Positions 11,197-21,651 of a DNA stretch of 64,000 nucleotides are shown here, piece by piece; the stretch's first letter is position 1, and each line of letters opens with the position of its first letter. The notes under the pieces are model-generated. The model saw only the letters and a list, made by a program, of their open reading frames with translations. It ran no database searches and was not told the origin of the DNA. The DNA is from Ricordea florida (lineage: Eukaryota > Cnidaria > Anthozoa > Corallimorpharia > Ricordeidae), in the NCBI GenBank assembly GCA_949710005.1, contig OX453273.1, forward strand, positions 6,716,206 through 6,780,205. Reading direction: 5' to 3'. The position numbers were made by a program, and so were the translations under genes.

Positions 11197-12473
11197 TGTC
11201 TAGTCTGCGAGACAGGTGCTAGTTTTGGTCTGGGGACGGAAAGCGAGAAAAAGAGAGGGGCTCAAGAGATTTCGTTCGCTTCTCTTTCCCCGGTTCTTTC
11301 TAGAGCCCATTTTCAAGGCCGCTTACGAGGGCGGGAGAGAGAAAAGCGCTTCTTTCACACGTCCCGATACCGTGTATTACAAAACGAAAGAATTCTTATT
11401 TTGAGTTTCGTGTAGGCACTTAGAGTGTTGAAGTGCAGAAAATACCGACTAGCCCGCAAAGAAGGTAATGTTAGGTAGCAGCAAGCCAATGATTAAACCA
11501 AGGACATATTAGAAAATAAAGGCTCTGAACAGGCTAGCCTCTGTATACTGATAGCAATCCAGCGTACCGACAGATAATTCTCTCTAAGTTGGACGCTCCT
11601 TCGCTTCCTTCTATCTATTCGCTCCAGACAGGTGCCACTAAAAGTCAATTGGTGTAACTTGGCAGCAAAAGATTGCAATTTCAAAACCTATAGCGAAAAG
11701 GAAGCTGTCTTATTATATGAGTAAATCCCTATGCGCTAGTTCAATTAACTTGAATACTTTAAAAAACCACCAGTGAATTCGATTTTGCTCCGTTCACGAT
11801 AAGAAATGCCTGTTCACGTTTATTAGGTACTCACACCTGAATGATTGTGATAAATTCATTGTTTATTTTTGAATAGAAACTAACTGGAAGCCTTTTTTCT
11901 AGCAATCTGTAGACGATGAAGGTAGCACATTTCTCAAATTTTGAACGAGAACAGGCGCGGATCTAGAATAAATGCAGGGTCCGGGGGCATGCTCACCCGG
12001 TAAAATTTTTTGGATTTTAACTGCCTTAATTCCCATTCCCTTGATCTCTGAGTCATTCAGACAGGATATTGGCCAGTTCCATTCTCCTCAGATTTCAGCT
12101 TGAAAAGTTTTTCTTTTTATTAAAAATATATTATTCATTATGGAAAATCTGACTGATTCCTGTAAAACGGTGGCCCGAGCCTGGAGATGGAAAAGCAGCC
12201 GACTTGTTCTTTTGGAAAAGATATGTGACATTAGTCATGTTTACTTTGATTCATGACTGATGCAAATAACAGTGATAAGAGAAAAAGATGCACCCACCTT
12301 TCTTGGCTAAAAAGAAAACCTTTTTGACATTAATCTTGCGTGGGAAGCGGTATCCGATCCCCTCTTTCTCTAAATGTCCGAAAGTAAGTACATGACAGTA
12401 GTTATTAATGATACTGGATACAAAACTCAGTGTATTCTAGTCTGATTGTTTTGTTTCCCTCGTTCTTTCACAG

Positions 12474-13191
12474 GGAAAGCGATAGCAGTAGCACCTCAGA
12501 CGATACCGCTGAAAAGTTTCAATATCTAACGTTAGATAGTCACGATATCACTTAGGCCTTTTTTTTAATCACTTGGTTTACGGGACCGCCGACGTTGAAT
12601 TTCCCGATTTCAGAAAAAAAAAAAAATTGAAAATTTTGTATTATTTTTTTCCCGCCGATCGTATACTTCAAATGTGCTTTTTTATTTTCAAAAGCGGAGA
12701 AAATAAAACCTCATATTGTCATATTTTCGGAAATAAAACTATTCAAATGGCCAAGGTGTGTTTTATTTTCATTCATTTTCGTGAGATGTAATAGTCTACC
12801 AACACAACCTCGCACCCAGTGCCGAGTTACACTCAGGACTGTAATGTATTAGAGCACCAAACTGAGCCCTAGGTACGAGGTTTGTGTTACATTGGCTACG
12901 AAACATCTTATTTTTCCCTCCGATATAAAATTGTACACGTTGCCTGAAAAAAAAGGTTGAATACTCTATTTTATTTTTATTTTTATTCCCCCCTTTGACA
13001 TTAGTTTTTTCCAGAAATGTCCCGTAAACCAAGTCATTAAAAAAAAGGCCTTACATGGCTAGTTCAGAAACCACTTGCACAGCCTCTTCCGTTAGTTAAA
13101 CGGATGACGCAGAGCAGAAAAAGTCAAAGTTGAACGACTTTCTAATATCCTGTAGCGTTAAGCCGCTAGGAAACAAGAGTTGGGTAGAATG
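12474..13191 (+). pseudogene. exon-3-like remnant of the zinc-finger/transposase-like family, split by a MITE
   Basis: After a TTCTTTCACAG acceptor, one frame reads a Ser/Asp-rich start (ESDSSSTSDDTAEKF). It then meets the MITE at 12555. If the MITE and one TTA copy are skipped, the frame continues (HDIT then YMASSETTCTASSVS), hits a stop, and resumes with KLNDFLISCSVKPLGNKSW. This recalls exon 3 of the gene at 56842-61689, which runs from an acidic serine-rich stretch (EESDEGSSLDNE) into QVQLNRFLQLRDVSPVRH. The similarity is short and judged by eye. If real, it is a dead gene fragment. Confidence 0.5.
12555..13050. mobile_element. 496-bp Harbinger-like MITE with TTA duplication
   Basis: The ends GGCCTTTTTTTTAATCACTT and their inverse (with one mismatch over about 32 bp, through GGTTTACGGGAC) bound the element. 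TTA lies on both sides (12552-12554 and 13051-13053). A TWA target and GGCC ends are typical of the PIF/Harbinger superfamily. It has no coding capacity. It interrupts a decayed open frame of the host element. Confidence 0.85.
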
Positions 13192-13213
13192 AATATTGGC
13201 ACATCCCATAGTC

Positions 13214-13404
13214 TGTGCTCAAAATAATTTGTGTGAGTTGGTCAAAGCGAACTCTCTATCAAAGTTGAAATAGGGAGACCTGCAATTCTGACGGAGCTTG
13301 GGCTGCTTGTTCCTGTTCCACCAGTACGGAGAAAAGCAGCGGATATTAACCTGTTGCAAGAATTGGTTCAGGAATGTACCTGTATGAATTTAGAGTCGCG
13401 CTAG
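13214..13404 (+). pseudogene. C-terminal remnant of the zinc-finger/transposase-like family
   Basis: One frame reads NNLCELVKANSLSKLK. After a frame change it reads RPAILTELGLLVPVPPVRRK and then INLLQELVQECTC before a TAG. The same pattern closes the gene at 56842-61689: NICELVKK, then LGLDISDISPQKRKKPYI, then LTQLVQECTC. The order and spacing of CELVK, LGL, RK and LVQECTC match well. The frameshift and the missing upstream body make it a pseudogene fragment. Confidence 0.75.
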
Positions 13405-13499
13405 AAACTTTCAGCGGTAGGAAATGACTGTTAAAGAATTTGTTATTTCAGCTAAAAGTTTTGTTTCCTCTTCTTACGAAACTTACCTTTCGTGCCAAT

Positions 13500-13515
13500 C
13501 CCCCCCCCCCCCCCC
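13500..13515. repeat. C16 homopolymer
   Basis: An uninterrupted run of 16 C inside the 10-14.8 kb element. Confidence 0.9.
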
Positions 13516-14027
13516 GCATTCTTCCTACGGACGTTACTCTCTGCTTCCAAAAAGAAAAAAGAGAGTTGTTGACTAAAAGGAATCCGAATGTAAAAGGCCT
13601 CAAATTAGAGCCTAAGAAAAGTGTGTCGGAAGGAGCTTGTGAACAAATGGAATGGTAGCAGCCGTGAGGCTTTTTAATATTATTGCATTTTTTTTATTTA
13701 TTTATTTATTTTTTTTGCCGCGAATTTTTCATGCAACTGTGCTGTTAAAATACGCTTCTATGAGTTATCATCGGAGCCAAATTAGGGTTGATCGGTGTAC
13801 GTAACGTTTTTTTCATTTCTAATTTGTGACTAATTGTATGGATGACTGTTTGATCAGTGTCTGTATTTTAAAACTTATTTGAAGTGTGATATTTCCATCA
13901 CTTCGCTAACACAACATTTTAACGAGGAATTGCAAAAAAAAAACACTTAAATAGCATCTTTTCGATAAAATGTTTCTAGATGTAATTTGCAAATGAGAAA
14001 AAAATTTGATTGCCCTTGTTTTTACTT

Positions 14028-14806
14028 TCGTGTTGTTTACATTTGACATGGTCTTGACCTTTTCAATTATTCGGGTTACTAATTTTCTGTCACGTCATTC
14101 GAAGTTTTCAGCTAAAATAGATAAAAATACATTAAAGATTCATTTTAGCCTTACATATTGTATATGAGAAAAGATTTTCAACATTCGCAGCTAAGATTTT
14201 ATAAAATGTGTTTCCTTATGCTTGCGTGACAGTTACAATTCCTTTTACGTAACACATGAAAATTCACAATGCGTTTACCTCTCTCAAGCGGTGGCCTTTG
14301 AATTGCCCAAGCCAGATTTTTTATATGTTGAAGTACAGCAATAGAGCTTTCCTCTGATGTAAATTTTGTTATGAATTTCGATGTACCAGTATGCGATTTT
14401 TACTTTTAAAGTTTCCTTAATTTTCAGCGTTTTCCTATGCGCTAAGACTAGGAATCTCGGCGCTTTAAACCCGATGTGTGCAAAATCAGTATTTTCAAAT
14501 AGTTTTACATTTTCGGGTTGATCTGGTGATACCTCACTCACCTGCAAAAGATTATCGCGTTAAGTTGACCCGTTTTTAGTTCCAAGTGATTTGAAAAAGT
14601 GCTAATTCGCACGAATTTTTGATGTCGGCTGTGACGTTGACACGGCATTTCACTTTTTGCCCAGTTTCTCCAAAAAGGAAACTCTTTGGAAACTTTGATT
14701 ATAATTTTCATAAATGTTTTACCAAAGGGGTTTTTCTGACCAAATATAAAGGAATTCGAAATTTCAGTTTTGACGGCGAATTCTCGATATTTACAGACGG
14801 CCGCTC
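14028..14806 (-). repeat. right terminal inverted repeat
   Basis: Inverse of 10007-10806. The 87-residue open frame of the left arm recurs here on the minus strand (14547-14284) with only a few substitutions, and the divergent frame recurs at 14619-14807. Confidence 0.85.
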
Positions 14807-14848
14807 TTACATACTGGCGTAATCTTTACTGGAAATTATGGCGAACCT

Positions 14849-15151
14849 GTGAATTTCTTCTGGGAGGTTAGCAGTAGACCCACACTAAATGATGTCGAGC
14901 GTTGTCGGAATAGGTTGGTGATCCACGAATTCTTTAGCTTGAAAGCTAGCCAAATGTGCAGAGTTCATACTAGTTCTCACGAGGTAACAAATGAGCCATA
15001 TGTTAGTTATGAAAACTGTGCCAGCCGATTGAACAACAACAAACTATATGATGGCGCGAACAATTGCGAATTGGATAAGGATACTGACAGAAGCAACTTG
15101 AATAGTAAATATCTAAGCTTAGCTCTTCCGTTAAATGTCCCGTTTCTGTGA
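14849..15151 (+). other. 100-codon open frame, unrecognised
   Basis: This open frame lies just outside the inverted-repeat element. It has several cysteines, including ENCAS and NNCELD, which might belong to a secreted cysteine-rich domain. No family is recognised and there is no clear acceptor or donor. It could be a host exon fragment or chance. Confidence 0.25.
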
Positions 15152-15920
15152 ATGGTTTTTATTGGGTTCAATACTTGTAAAGTACGATTTGGTATTGCGT
15201 ACGTAATCACTATTATTGTACAAGGGATCGTAAATGTTGGTTTGCTCTTTGCACGGAGTTGCATGTGCTTGATAGAAGAAAGACATGATGAATACTCTTG
15301 ATGACTGTGAGCTACTAGAAAAAGTTGTCAATATGACTGTACGTGAACTTAATGTTACAGTGTCAATAAAAGTACAACAATTCAGTTCTCGTTATGCAAA
15401 GTATTTATATTATGACTGTACTCGTGATTTGTGTAAGCGGCTGTACACACGCCAATAAATTTTTTTTGCACATGAGTAATTAAACTGACTGTTAAAATGT
15501 GGGACTGGAGTGACTGATAACGAAAATTCCCCACACGGATCCCGCATGTAGTTTCGTATACATTTTAGTCGTGGTAAATGCTCAAGTAAAACGCTTCATA
15601 TGAAGCCGGAGTGAACGCTCCTCGAGCGTCTTGTGTTATTTAAGACTTTCTCTAAATAAAATCTATTGAACTTGTTGTTTGTGTATAATAAAGTTCTTGG
15701 TAATTATGACCAAAAAACGGCTAAGTTAAACTCGGAGACTGTTTGTCAGCCCGAAATCCCTCTGGCCTCTTTTCAAAATCATGCCTGGATTCTTTTCTTT
15801 TTCAAACTCAAGTTTTTTTAACTGCGTGGTCGTGTGGAAAGACATTTGCGGGAACAGGCGAAATCGGAAGAATAGTATATCCGAATGAGGAGTAATATTG
15901 TTGTTTTTCCCCACATATCG
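15152..15920. other. no gene seen
   Basis: AT-rich sequence with AATAAA-type motifs near 15366 and 15654. Nothing else can be supported. Confidence 0.35.
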
Positions 15921-15926
15921 CTTCTT

Positions 15927-16424
15927 TATGGTGGCCCATCGTTCTCATAGAAAAAATGAACGACAAAGATGAAATAAAGGAAAATATATTTGTGAAATAA
16001 GAATAAAATGAAAAAAAAATGAAAAGAAAAGGAAAATAAAAAAAATATATTAATAGAAAAAAATAAACATAAAAAAGTAAAATATCTTTGTAAATCAAAA
16101 ATAAAATGAGAAACCTTGAAAGATAAAAAATAAAAACAAAATAATACAGATAAAAAATAAAAACAAAATAAAAAGATAAAAAAATAATAATAAAAGTTTC
16201 GTTTTTGAATTTGATTTTGCAATGAGAACGATGGGCCAAAGCATGGCCCAGTGTTTTCATAGTGAAATCATCCGTGAAATTCAATGTCGTGGATCGGCCC
16301 AGCGTTCTCATAGCCAGCGATGTCCGAGAGCAGCGGTTCACTTAGTAAATCAAAATGGCGTCCAGTGGAAACATCCGAAACAGTGATTAGGAAGGCGACG
16401 AAGAACTTAAGTTAGACCTGCAAC
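15927..16424 (+). repeat. left terminal inverted repeat with subterminal motif copies
   Basis: The GGCCCATCGTTCTCAT-type motif occurs at about 15932 (+), 16222 (-), 16245 (+) and 16296 (+). 15985-16200 is A-rich simple sequence. The long minus-strand open frame across this arm is a consequence of that composition. Confidence 0.8.
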
Positions 16425-16625
16425 GATACGTTCTACAAAATCTGAAGCGTAGGGAAATTCTCGATTTTGTACAAAGAGATTTTCCTGAGTATGCGTGGAG
16501 TCTTGGAACGTTGAGCCGGAGACCTGCGTTTTTCGGCATCAACTACGTAAACTACAACACAAACGTCCAAGAAGTTGAGCGAGCTGTTTGTGAGGAGTTA
16601 GAAGGGCCGGGTCAGTTAGTGTAAA
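16354..16625 (+). pseudogene. N-terminal fragment of an integrase-like transposon gene
   Basis: Starting at an ATG, the frame reads MASSGNIRNSD, a TAG stop, EGDEELKLDLQ, then REILDFVQRDFPEYAWSLGTL and FFGINYVNYNTNVQEVERAV, ending near 16625 where the Penelope-like sequence starts. The middle resembles the helix-turn-helix N-terminus of multi-copy integrase-core proteins in cnidarian and fish genomes (from memory). The catalytic part is absent. The right arm repeats only the first part (19688 downwards) and has TGG instead of the TAG, so the left-arm stop is a local mutation. Confidence 0.5.
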
Positions 16626-16670
16626 ATGGGGTTGACAGGCCTACACGACTCCCCAGCGCGTGTTCAAAAT

Positions 16671-19360
16671 AGCCTTTTTATAGTTTGGCTCTCACGAGTA
16701 TGTCTTTGAGTGACCGCCCTCTTTTATAAGATACGAGGGGCGGTCAGTTTTTTGTAGATTCCACTCAGTAATGGTTGTTGTTCTATTAAATGCCAGTTTT
16801 TCATGAGAATTTGCTTTAGGTTTGGCACTGATGGTTGGTATTGTGTCACAAAAGGCAAGATTCGTTGGTTTGTCTTTGGTTTCTGTTGAAGGGCTAGTTT
16901 CCTGTCTTTGAAGTTCACCTCTGAGAGGGTTGTGTTAATAAGATCCTCTGGGTAACCCCTCTGTAGCAGATGCGCTTTGAAATTTGTAATTTTCTCTTCG
17001 AATATTATTTTGGATGAGTTTGTTCTGGGGAGTCGGAGGGCTTCCCCTTTAATGAAGCCTTTTTTAACTCCTTGCGGGTGACAGGAAGCAAAATGGGTAT
17101 ACTGAAATGTCTCAGTTGGCTTGAAATGAGTACGCACATCAAGGATTGCGTCTCTTTCGAATCTTGTCCCTTTGTAGGTGTAGGTGTCCAGGAATGTTGT
17201 TTGCTTATCGGAAATTTCAGCCGTAAATTTGATCGTAGGGTGATGATTGTTTGCTTGTTCAATGAAATGTTCTATTCGATCTGTCTCTGTTTGTAGTCCA
17301 GAGCGAGAAGATGTCGTCTATGTAACGTTTCCAAACGAGCGGTTTAAAAAGGCTTTGGCTAAGGATTTCCGTCTCTACCTTGTTCATGAATATATTAGAA
17401 AAGGCGACTGCCATTTTCGTGCCCTGGCCGTACCATGTGTTTGAAGGTAGTTTTTTTTCCATTAAACGGGAAAGAATTTTCTTGGAGAATTTGCCTGAGC
17501 GCTCGTTTTAGTAGTTGTGTAGGGATAGGAGGTTCGTTTTTATAGAATATTTCGTATGCTCTGCATACCGTCTCTATTCCCTCATCTTGCGGTATATTTG
17601 TGTACAAGTTCGTAATGTCCATTGAAAGAAGTATGACCTCCGCTGGGACTTTCGTATTTTCTATGAAATTGACGAAGTCGGTAGTATCTTTAAGATACGA
17701 CTTTTGTTGTTGTGCTATCGGCTGAAGGAGTTTGTCGACAAATGATGATAGTTTCTCCGTTGGGCCATCACACCCTGATACTATCGGTCTGCCGACCGGG
17801 GACGCCTTGTGTATCTTAGTGAGGGTGTAAAATTCTGGAATTCGAGGCGGGTTTGGTGTTTGACAAAGCCATTTTTTAGTCATGTCGTCTATGTGATCTC
17901 CGTTGTGGATGTCTGTAATAAGTTGTTTAACTCTATGGTTTGTCTCAGTGACCATAGGTGATGCAAGAGGCCTGTAGTTGTCTGTGTTGTCTAGTAGAGT
18001 TTGGCCTTCTTTAATTTTGTCTTGTGTGTTCATGACTACGGTTGTTGTTCCTTTATCGGCCTTTTTAAGGTTTATTTTAGTGTCACGTTTTAGGGCTCTG
18101 ACAGCCTCACGTTCGGCCGGAGGCAGATTATTTTTGGCTTTGTTATTTCTATTTCTGCAAGGTCGCCCTTAACCTCTTCTAGATAACTTTCAAGGGCTAC
18201 TGATCGTTGTATTGGTGGTTCCCATGCAGATTTGACATGGCAAGGATGGGGTTCGTTGTTTTCCTCTCGAAATATGTACATTAGACGCATTCTTCTTGCA
18301 AACTGATCAAAGTCACGCAAGAGTTGTTGCCTGATTTGTGTTTGTTTTGTAACGGGTGTTGGAATGAATTTAATCCCTTTTGCCAGTAAATTAATCTGGT
18401 CATTTGTAAGCTCTTTGTTTGAGAGGTTTTTTATGTGTTTATTGTTCGCCTCTATTGTGATAGTTGAACGTTTCTGGCGTCTGACCTTTCTGGCTCTTTG
18501 CTCTTATAAGTTGCTAGTCGTTTGGCTTTTGAAATTTGTTTTTTGGCCCCATGTTTGTGGTGGAAGTCAGAATACACATGTGTTCTTTTGAACTTCTTTA
18601 TTCTCAATTGCTCCTAGTTTTTCCATTATATTGCCGAACTGGGCGATTTGTGCCTGGAGGTTAACAGCAATGTGTTTTACTGTTTCGATCGTTGGATTGT
18701 TTTCAGCTTGCGCTGCGCGCGCTGGTTCGATCGTACTACAGTTCTTAGTGTTCAGTGCTATAGCCGGTGCGGCTCGCTTTCCTTTCTTGGTTTCGGCCTT
18801 AAAACGGCTGATTTCTCGTTGATGGAATCGTATAATCGCATTGAGCGTTGCTTGCTCCGCGTTCTTACGGATTTGTTTTATCTCTCTCTTGAAGTCCTCG
18901 TCCGCTGCTATTTTGGCCCTCGCCCTATATTGTAGGGTTTCTGGGCAAGTTCCCCTGTCCGTGTACCTTTCTAAACCTTTGATCTTACCCTCGGCTTGGC
19001 TAATCTTGTCCTCCGCGGATAGGCTATGGCTCCGTTTACGATTATCTGTGGATGGGCTGTGGCGGCGACGTTTTCGGTACTGTTCTGTCCTTGGTTCGCT
19101 GGTACACCTTTGAGGGCGCCTGGCGCGGCTTTGGCGTTGCTGTTTAGGCTGTTTAGGTTCTATAGACACTTGATACGGAGGGATTTGTTCATCGTCATCG
19201 GACTTGTCGAGTAGATCGTCCTCGCTAGCGATGTCGTATGAGACTTCCATCTTATCCTCATTCTCACAGGCATTGTTTGTGCCAGGGGCATTTAGTAGCC
19301 GATCTGACGTTATAATGTTTTCCGCTGACATTTTCTGTGAATGGTCAGGCAAGACCGCGG
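16671..19360 (-). pseudogene. decayed Penelope-like reverse transcriptase
   Basis: The frames run on the minus strand. 19352-18567 is a charged, acidic-then-basic N-terminal region. After a disruption, KELTNDQINLLAKGIKFIP leads into DFDQFARRMRLMYIFR (18320-18090). The 212-residue block at 18033-17395 has FYTLTKIHKASPVGRPIVSG and MDITNLYTNIPQDEGIET. 17462-17259 has KRYIDDIFSLW with the catalytic Asp pair at about 17313-17324. 17262-16724 is the thumb-like end, and KRGRSLKDILVRAKL closes it near 16671 in another frame. These motifs are typical of Penelope-like reverse transcriptases. At least four frame changes make it non-functional. No GIY-YIG endonuclease is visible downstream, so it is truncated or of an endonuclease-lacking type. 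Confidence 0.88.
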
Positions 19361-19616
19361 TTTCGATCCTAATCTTGTGGATCTCGTCAGTTGCCGATTG
19401 AATAAAAAGACTGATAGAGATGTGTTCTCGGTATCATTCACAAAAAGAGTGTTTCTTGACCATTTTATACTCGTTCGAAGGATCGAAAATCCTGTGTTTC
19501 TATTGGCTCTCTATGTCTTGGTCAATTGTGTGTTTACATCGAGGATCCTTGCGAGCCCAGCATGAGTTGTGTTTCTTGTGTTGCCTAAAATGCAAAATTT
19601 TGAGTAGATACTGTGA

Positions 19617-20212
19617 TAGTTGCAGGTCTAACTTAAGTTCTTCGTCGCCTTCCCAATCACTGTTTCGGATGTTTCCACTGGACGCCATTTTGATTTACTA
19701 AGTGAACCGCTGCTCTCGGACATCGCTGGCTATGAGAACGCTGGGCCGATCCACGACATTGAATTTCACGGATGATTTCACTATGAGAACACTGGGCCAT
19801 GCGTTGGCCCATCGTTCTCATTGCAAAATCAAATTCAAAAACGAAACTTTTATTATTATTTTTTTATCTTTTTATTTTGTTTTTATTTTTTATCTGTATT
19901 ATTTCATTTTTATTTTTTATCTTTATTATTTTAATTTTAATTTTTTATCTTTATTATTTTATTTTTATTTCTTATTTCATTTTTATTTTTTATCTTTATT
20001 TTTTTATTTTTTTTTCAAGGTTTTTCATTTTATTTTTGATTTACAAAGATATTTTACTTTTTTATGTTTATTTTTTTCTATTAATATATTTTTTTATTTT
20101 ATTTTCCTTTTCTTTTCATTTATTTTTTCATTTTATTCTTATTTCACAAATATATTTTCCTTTATTTCATCTTTGTCGTTCATTTTTTCTACGAGAACGA
20201 TGGGCCACCATA
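19617..20212 (-). repeat. right terminal inverted repeat
   Basis: Inverse of 15927-16424, longer because its T-rich simple repeats (19850-20160) have expanded. Motif copies lie at about 19733 (-), 19782 (-), 19806 (+) and 20192 (-). Confidence 0.8.
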
Positions 20213-20218
20213 CTTCTT

Positions 20219-21369
20219 CGCCGTCGATAACTTGGAATCACGATGAATGGCATCAGGTTTCACAATTGTTTTTCTACCGTGGGAACCAAAGAAGCTGATT
20301 GGTAAACATTAATCCGATTAGTAAACAAACCCAATTATCACTGAAATTTCTGTAAAACCTTAGAAATCTTTCTGATAAAATCACTGAGCAACACGACGTC
20401 GACAAAAATTGCGGTGCGATATACAGTCGGGTACGTTTTTTGCGGTCGTGGAATCAGTCTATAGAATACAAAATATATAAACCCAGGAGCTCCTGATAAA
20501 CCGCGTAAACTGACATTCACGTTTGTTCGAAGCGGTATTATAAAGTGTAGCCCGAGTGAACGCTCCCGAGAGCGTCTAGTTTCAATTAAAATGGCACAGA
20601 TGTTGTGAGAACGCGAGATTGTACAACTTAAAGTATCCTTCCATCCGGTAGGGAGTTTACCATTTGCACGGAAAATATGGTTGGAATGGAACTCTTGAAA
20701 TGGTACTGGATTTCGCCATGCCCGAGTCTCTCGTGGATGAAAGAAAAGACAGAAAACAAAACAAATTAAAATGGCGGTGTTGAAAAGCGGGAAAAGGGGC
20801 CGGGGTGAACCGGGTCGAGTGGGATTTTACAAAATAATACAGGAATTTTCTGGTCATTTCGGTTGGAACGGGAAAAGAGGAATACGTCTGATTGGTTGAT
20901 TACCGTTTACATGGGAAAACCGGTCAGTATTCTGTTTTGACAAATAGTAAACAAAATCCAGAATTGGGAAATTTTTGTTTGGGCTGGTCGCTTACCATTT
21001 GCCATACTGATCCACTTCTGTTTGCATGAAGAATCTAGAACTGACATCAACAGGTATACATGAGTGCAAAAGAATTATGCTAAACGAACAGGACTAACGT
21101 TTACGTTAATTGCTTCCGGAAAATTTTCATCTGAACGTCCAGGAAAGTTATGTTCCATTTACTTTCTAACCGAAGTTTCCGGGAACGTTTTGTAAATGGT
21201 AAACCACCTAAAATACCGAGAACAGGGCTTAAGTTGTTAAGTGTACCGGTGATAATTTATGTAGGATAGGTGAGGTGGGGGAGGGGGAGGAAGGAAAGAG
21301 AAAAAAGTATGGGGCAGGGCTACTTCAGCCAGAGGGGGGATGAGTTTTTTTATAAAGAATTTTATAGGA
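20219..21369. other. no gene seen
   Basis: Only short open frames without recognisable similarity. G-rich tracts occur at 21270-21345. No RNA gene or inverted repeat stands out. Confidence 0.4.
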
Positions 21370-21630
21370 GAATCAAAAGAAGGTGAAAGCGCAAGTGATA
21401 GTGATGACGACTTTATTTGCTATGAAAGCGGTACAAGCGAAGACAGCAGTAGTAGACCTCCTGATATGATCCAGTTCAGTATCATAATATGATGCTGAAC
21501 TGGATCAGGAGGTCATAATGTGCTCCTGACTGGACGGAGCAGAGCCAGCTGTTCAAAAGACAAGAAATGGAGGAAAAACTGCGATCACTGGTCTACGCGA
21601 TACGCCGATTTTATGATTTAGTAGGTTAGT
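21370..21630 (+). other. possible exon remnants around a hairpin
   Basis: One frame reads GESASDSDDDFICYESGTSE then DSSSRPPD. A second reads WTEQSQLFKRQEMEEKLRS and RRFYDLV and stops at a plausible donor (GTAG|GTTAGT at about 21626). The amino-acid make-up looks coding, but no family is recognised. The two pieces are separated by a hairpin. Confidence 0.3.
21451..21515. repeat. hairpin with a 5-bp expansion
   Basis: GACCTCCTGATATGATCCAG and the following bases pair with the inverse ending in CTGGATCAGGAGGTC. The left arm has an extra ATGAT relative to the right. The loop is about 3 bp. Confidence 0.8.
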
Positions 21631-21651
21631 TCCGTTGTTATGTAAAGTAAT

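Larger units (their letters stand above)
10007..14806. mobile_element. 4.8-kb transposon-like element with about 0.8-kb terminal inverted repeats
   Basis: The left arm (about 10007-10806) and right arm (about 14028-14806) are inverted copies differing at few positions. Both end with GAGCGGCCGTCTGTAAATAT. The interior carries remnants of a gene related to the one at 56842-61689: a serine/aspartate-rich exon start and linker (12474-13191) and the protein C-terminus (13214-13404). The central coding part is missing, so this looks like an internally deleted, non-autonomous copy. A Harbinger-like MITE is inserted at 12555-13050. No clear target-site duplication was found at the outer ends. Confidence 0.75.
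15927..20212. mobile_element. 4.3-kb element with about 0.5-kb inverted ends and CTTCTT duplication
   Basis: The ends read TATGGTGGCCCATCGTTCTC and its inverse, and are flanked by CTTCTT on both sides (15921-15926 and 20213-20218). The arms (15927-16424 and about 19617-20212) contain A/T-rich simple repeats and multiple copies of a GGCCCA-(T/G)-(C/T)-GTTCTCAT motif. Both arms also carry the same protein start (MASSGNIRNSD) reading inward. A decayed Penelope-like element fills the centre. A 6-bp duplication with an integrase-type gene fragment would suit an IS3EU-like transposon, but that assignment is from memory and uncertain. Confidence 0.75.

Noticed and set aside
15808-16341. 177-codon Phe/Tyr-rich minus-strand open frame and its mirror at 19702-20298
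   Set aside because: They read through T/A-rich simple repeats in the transposon arms; hydrophobic only because of composition.
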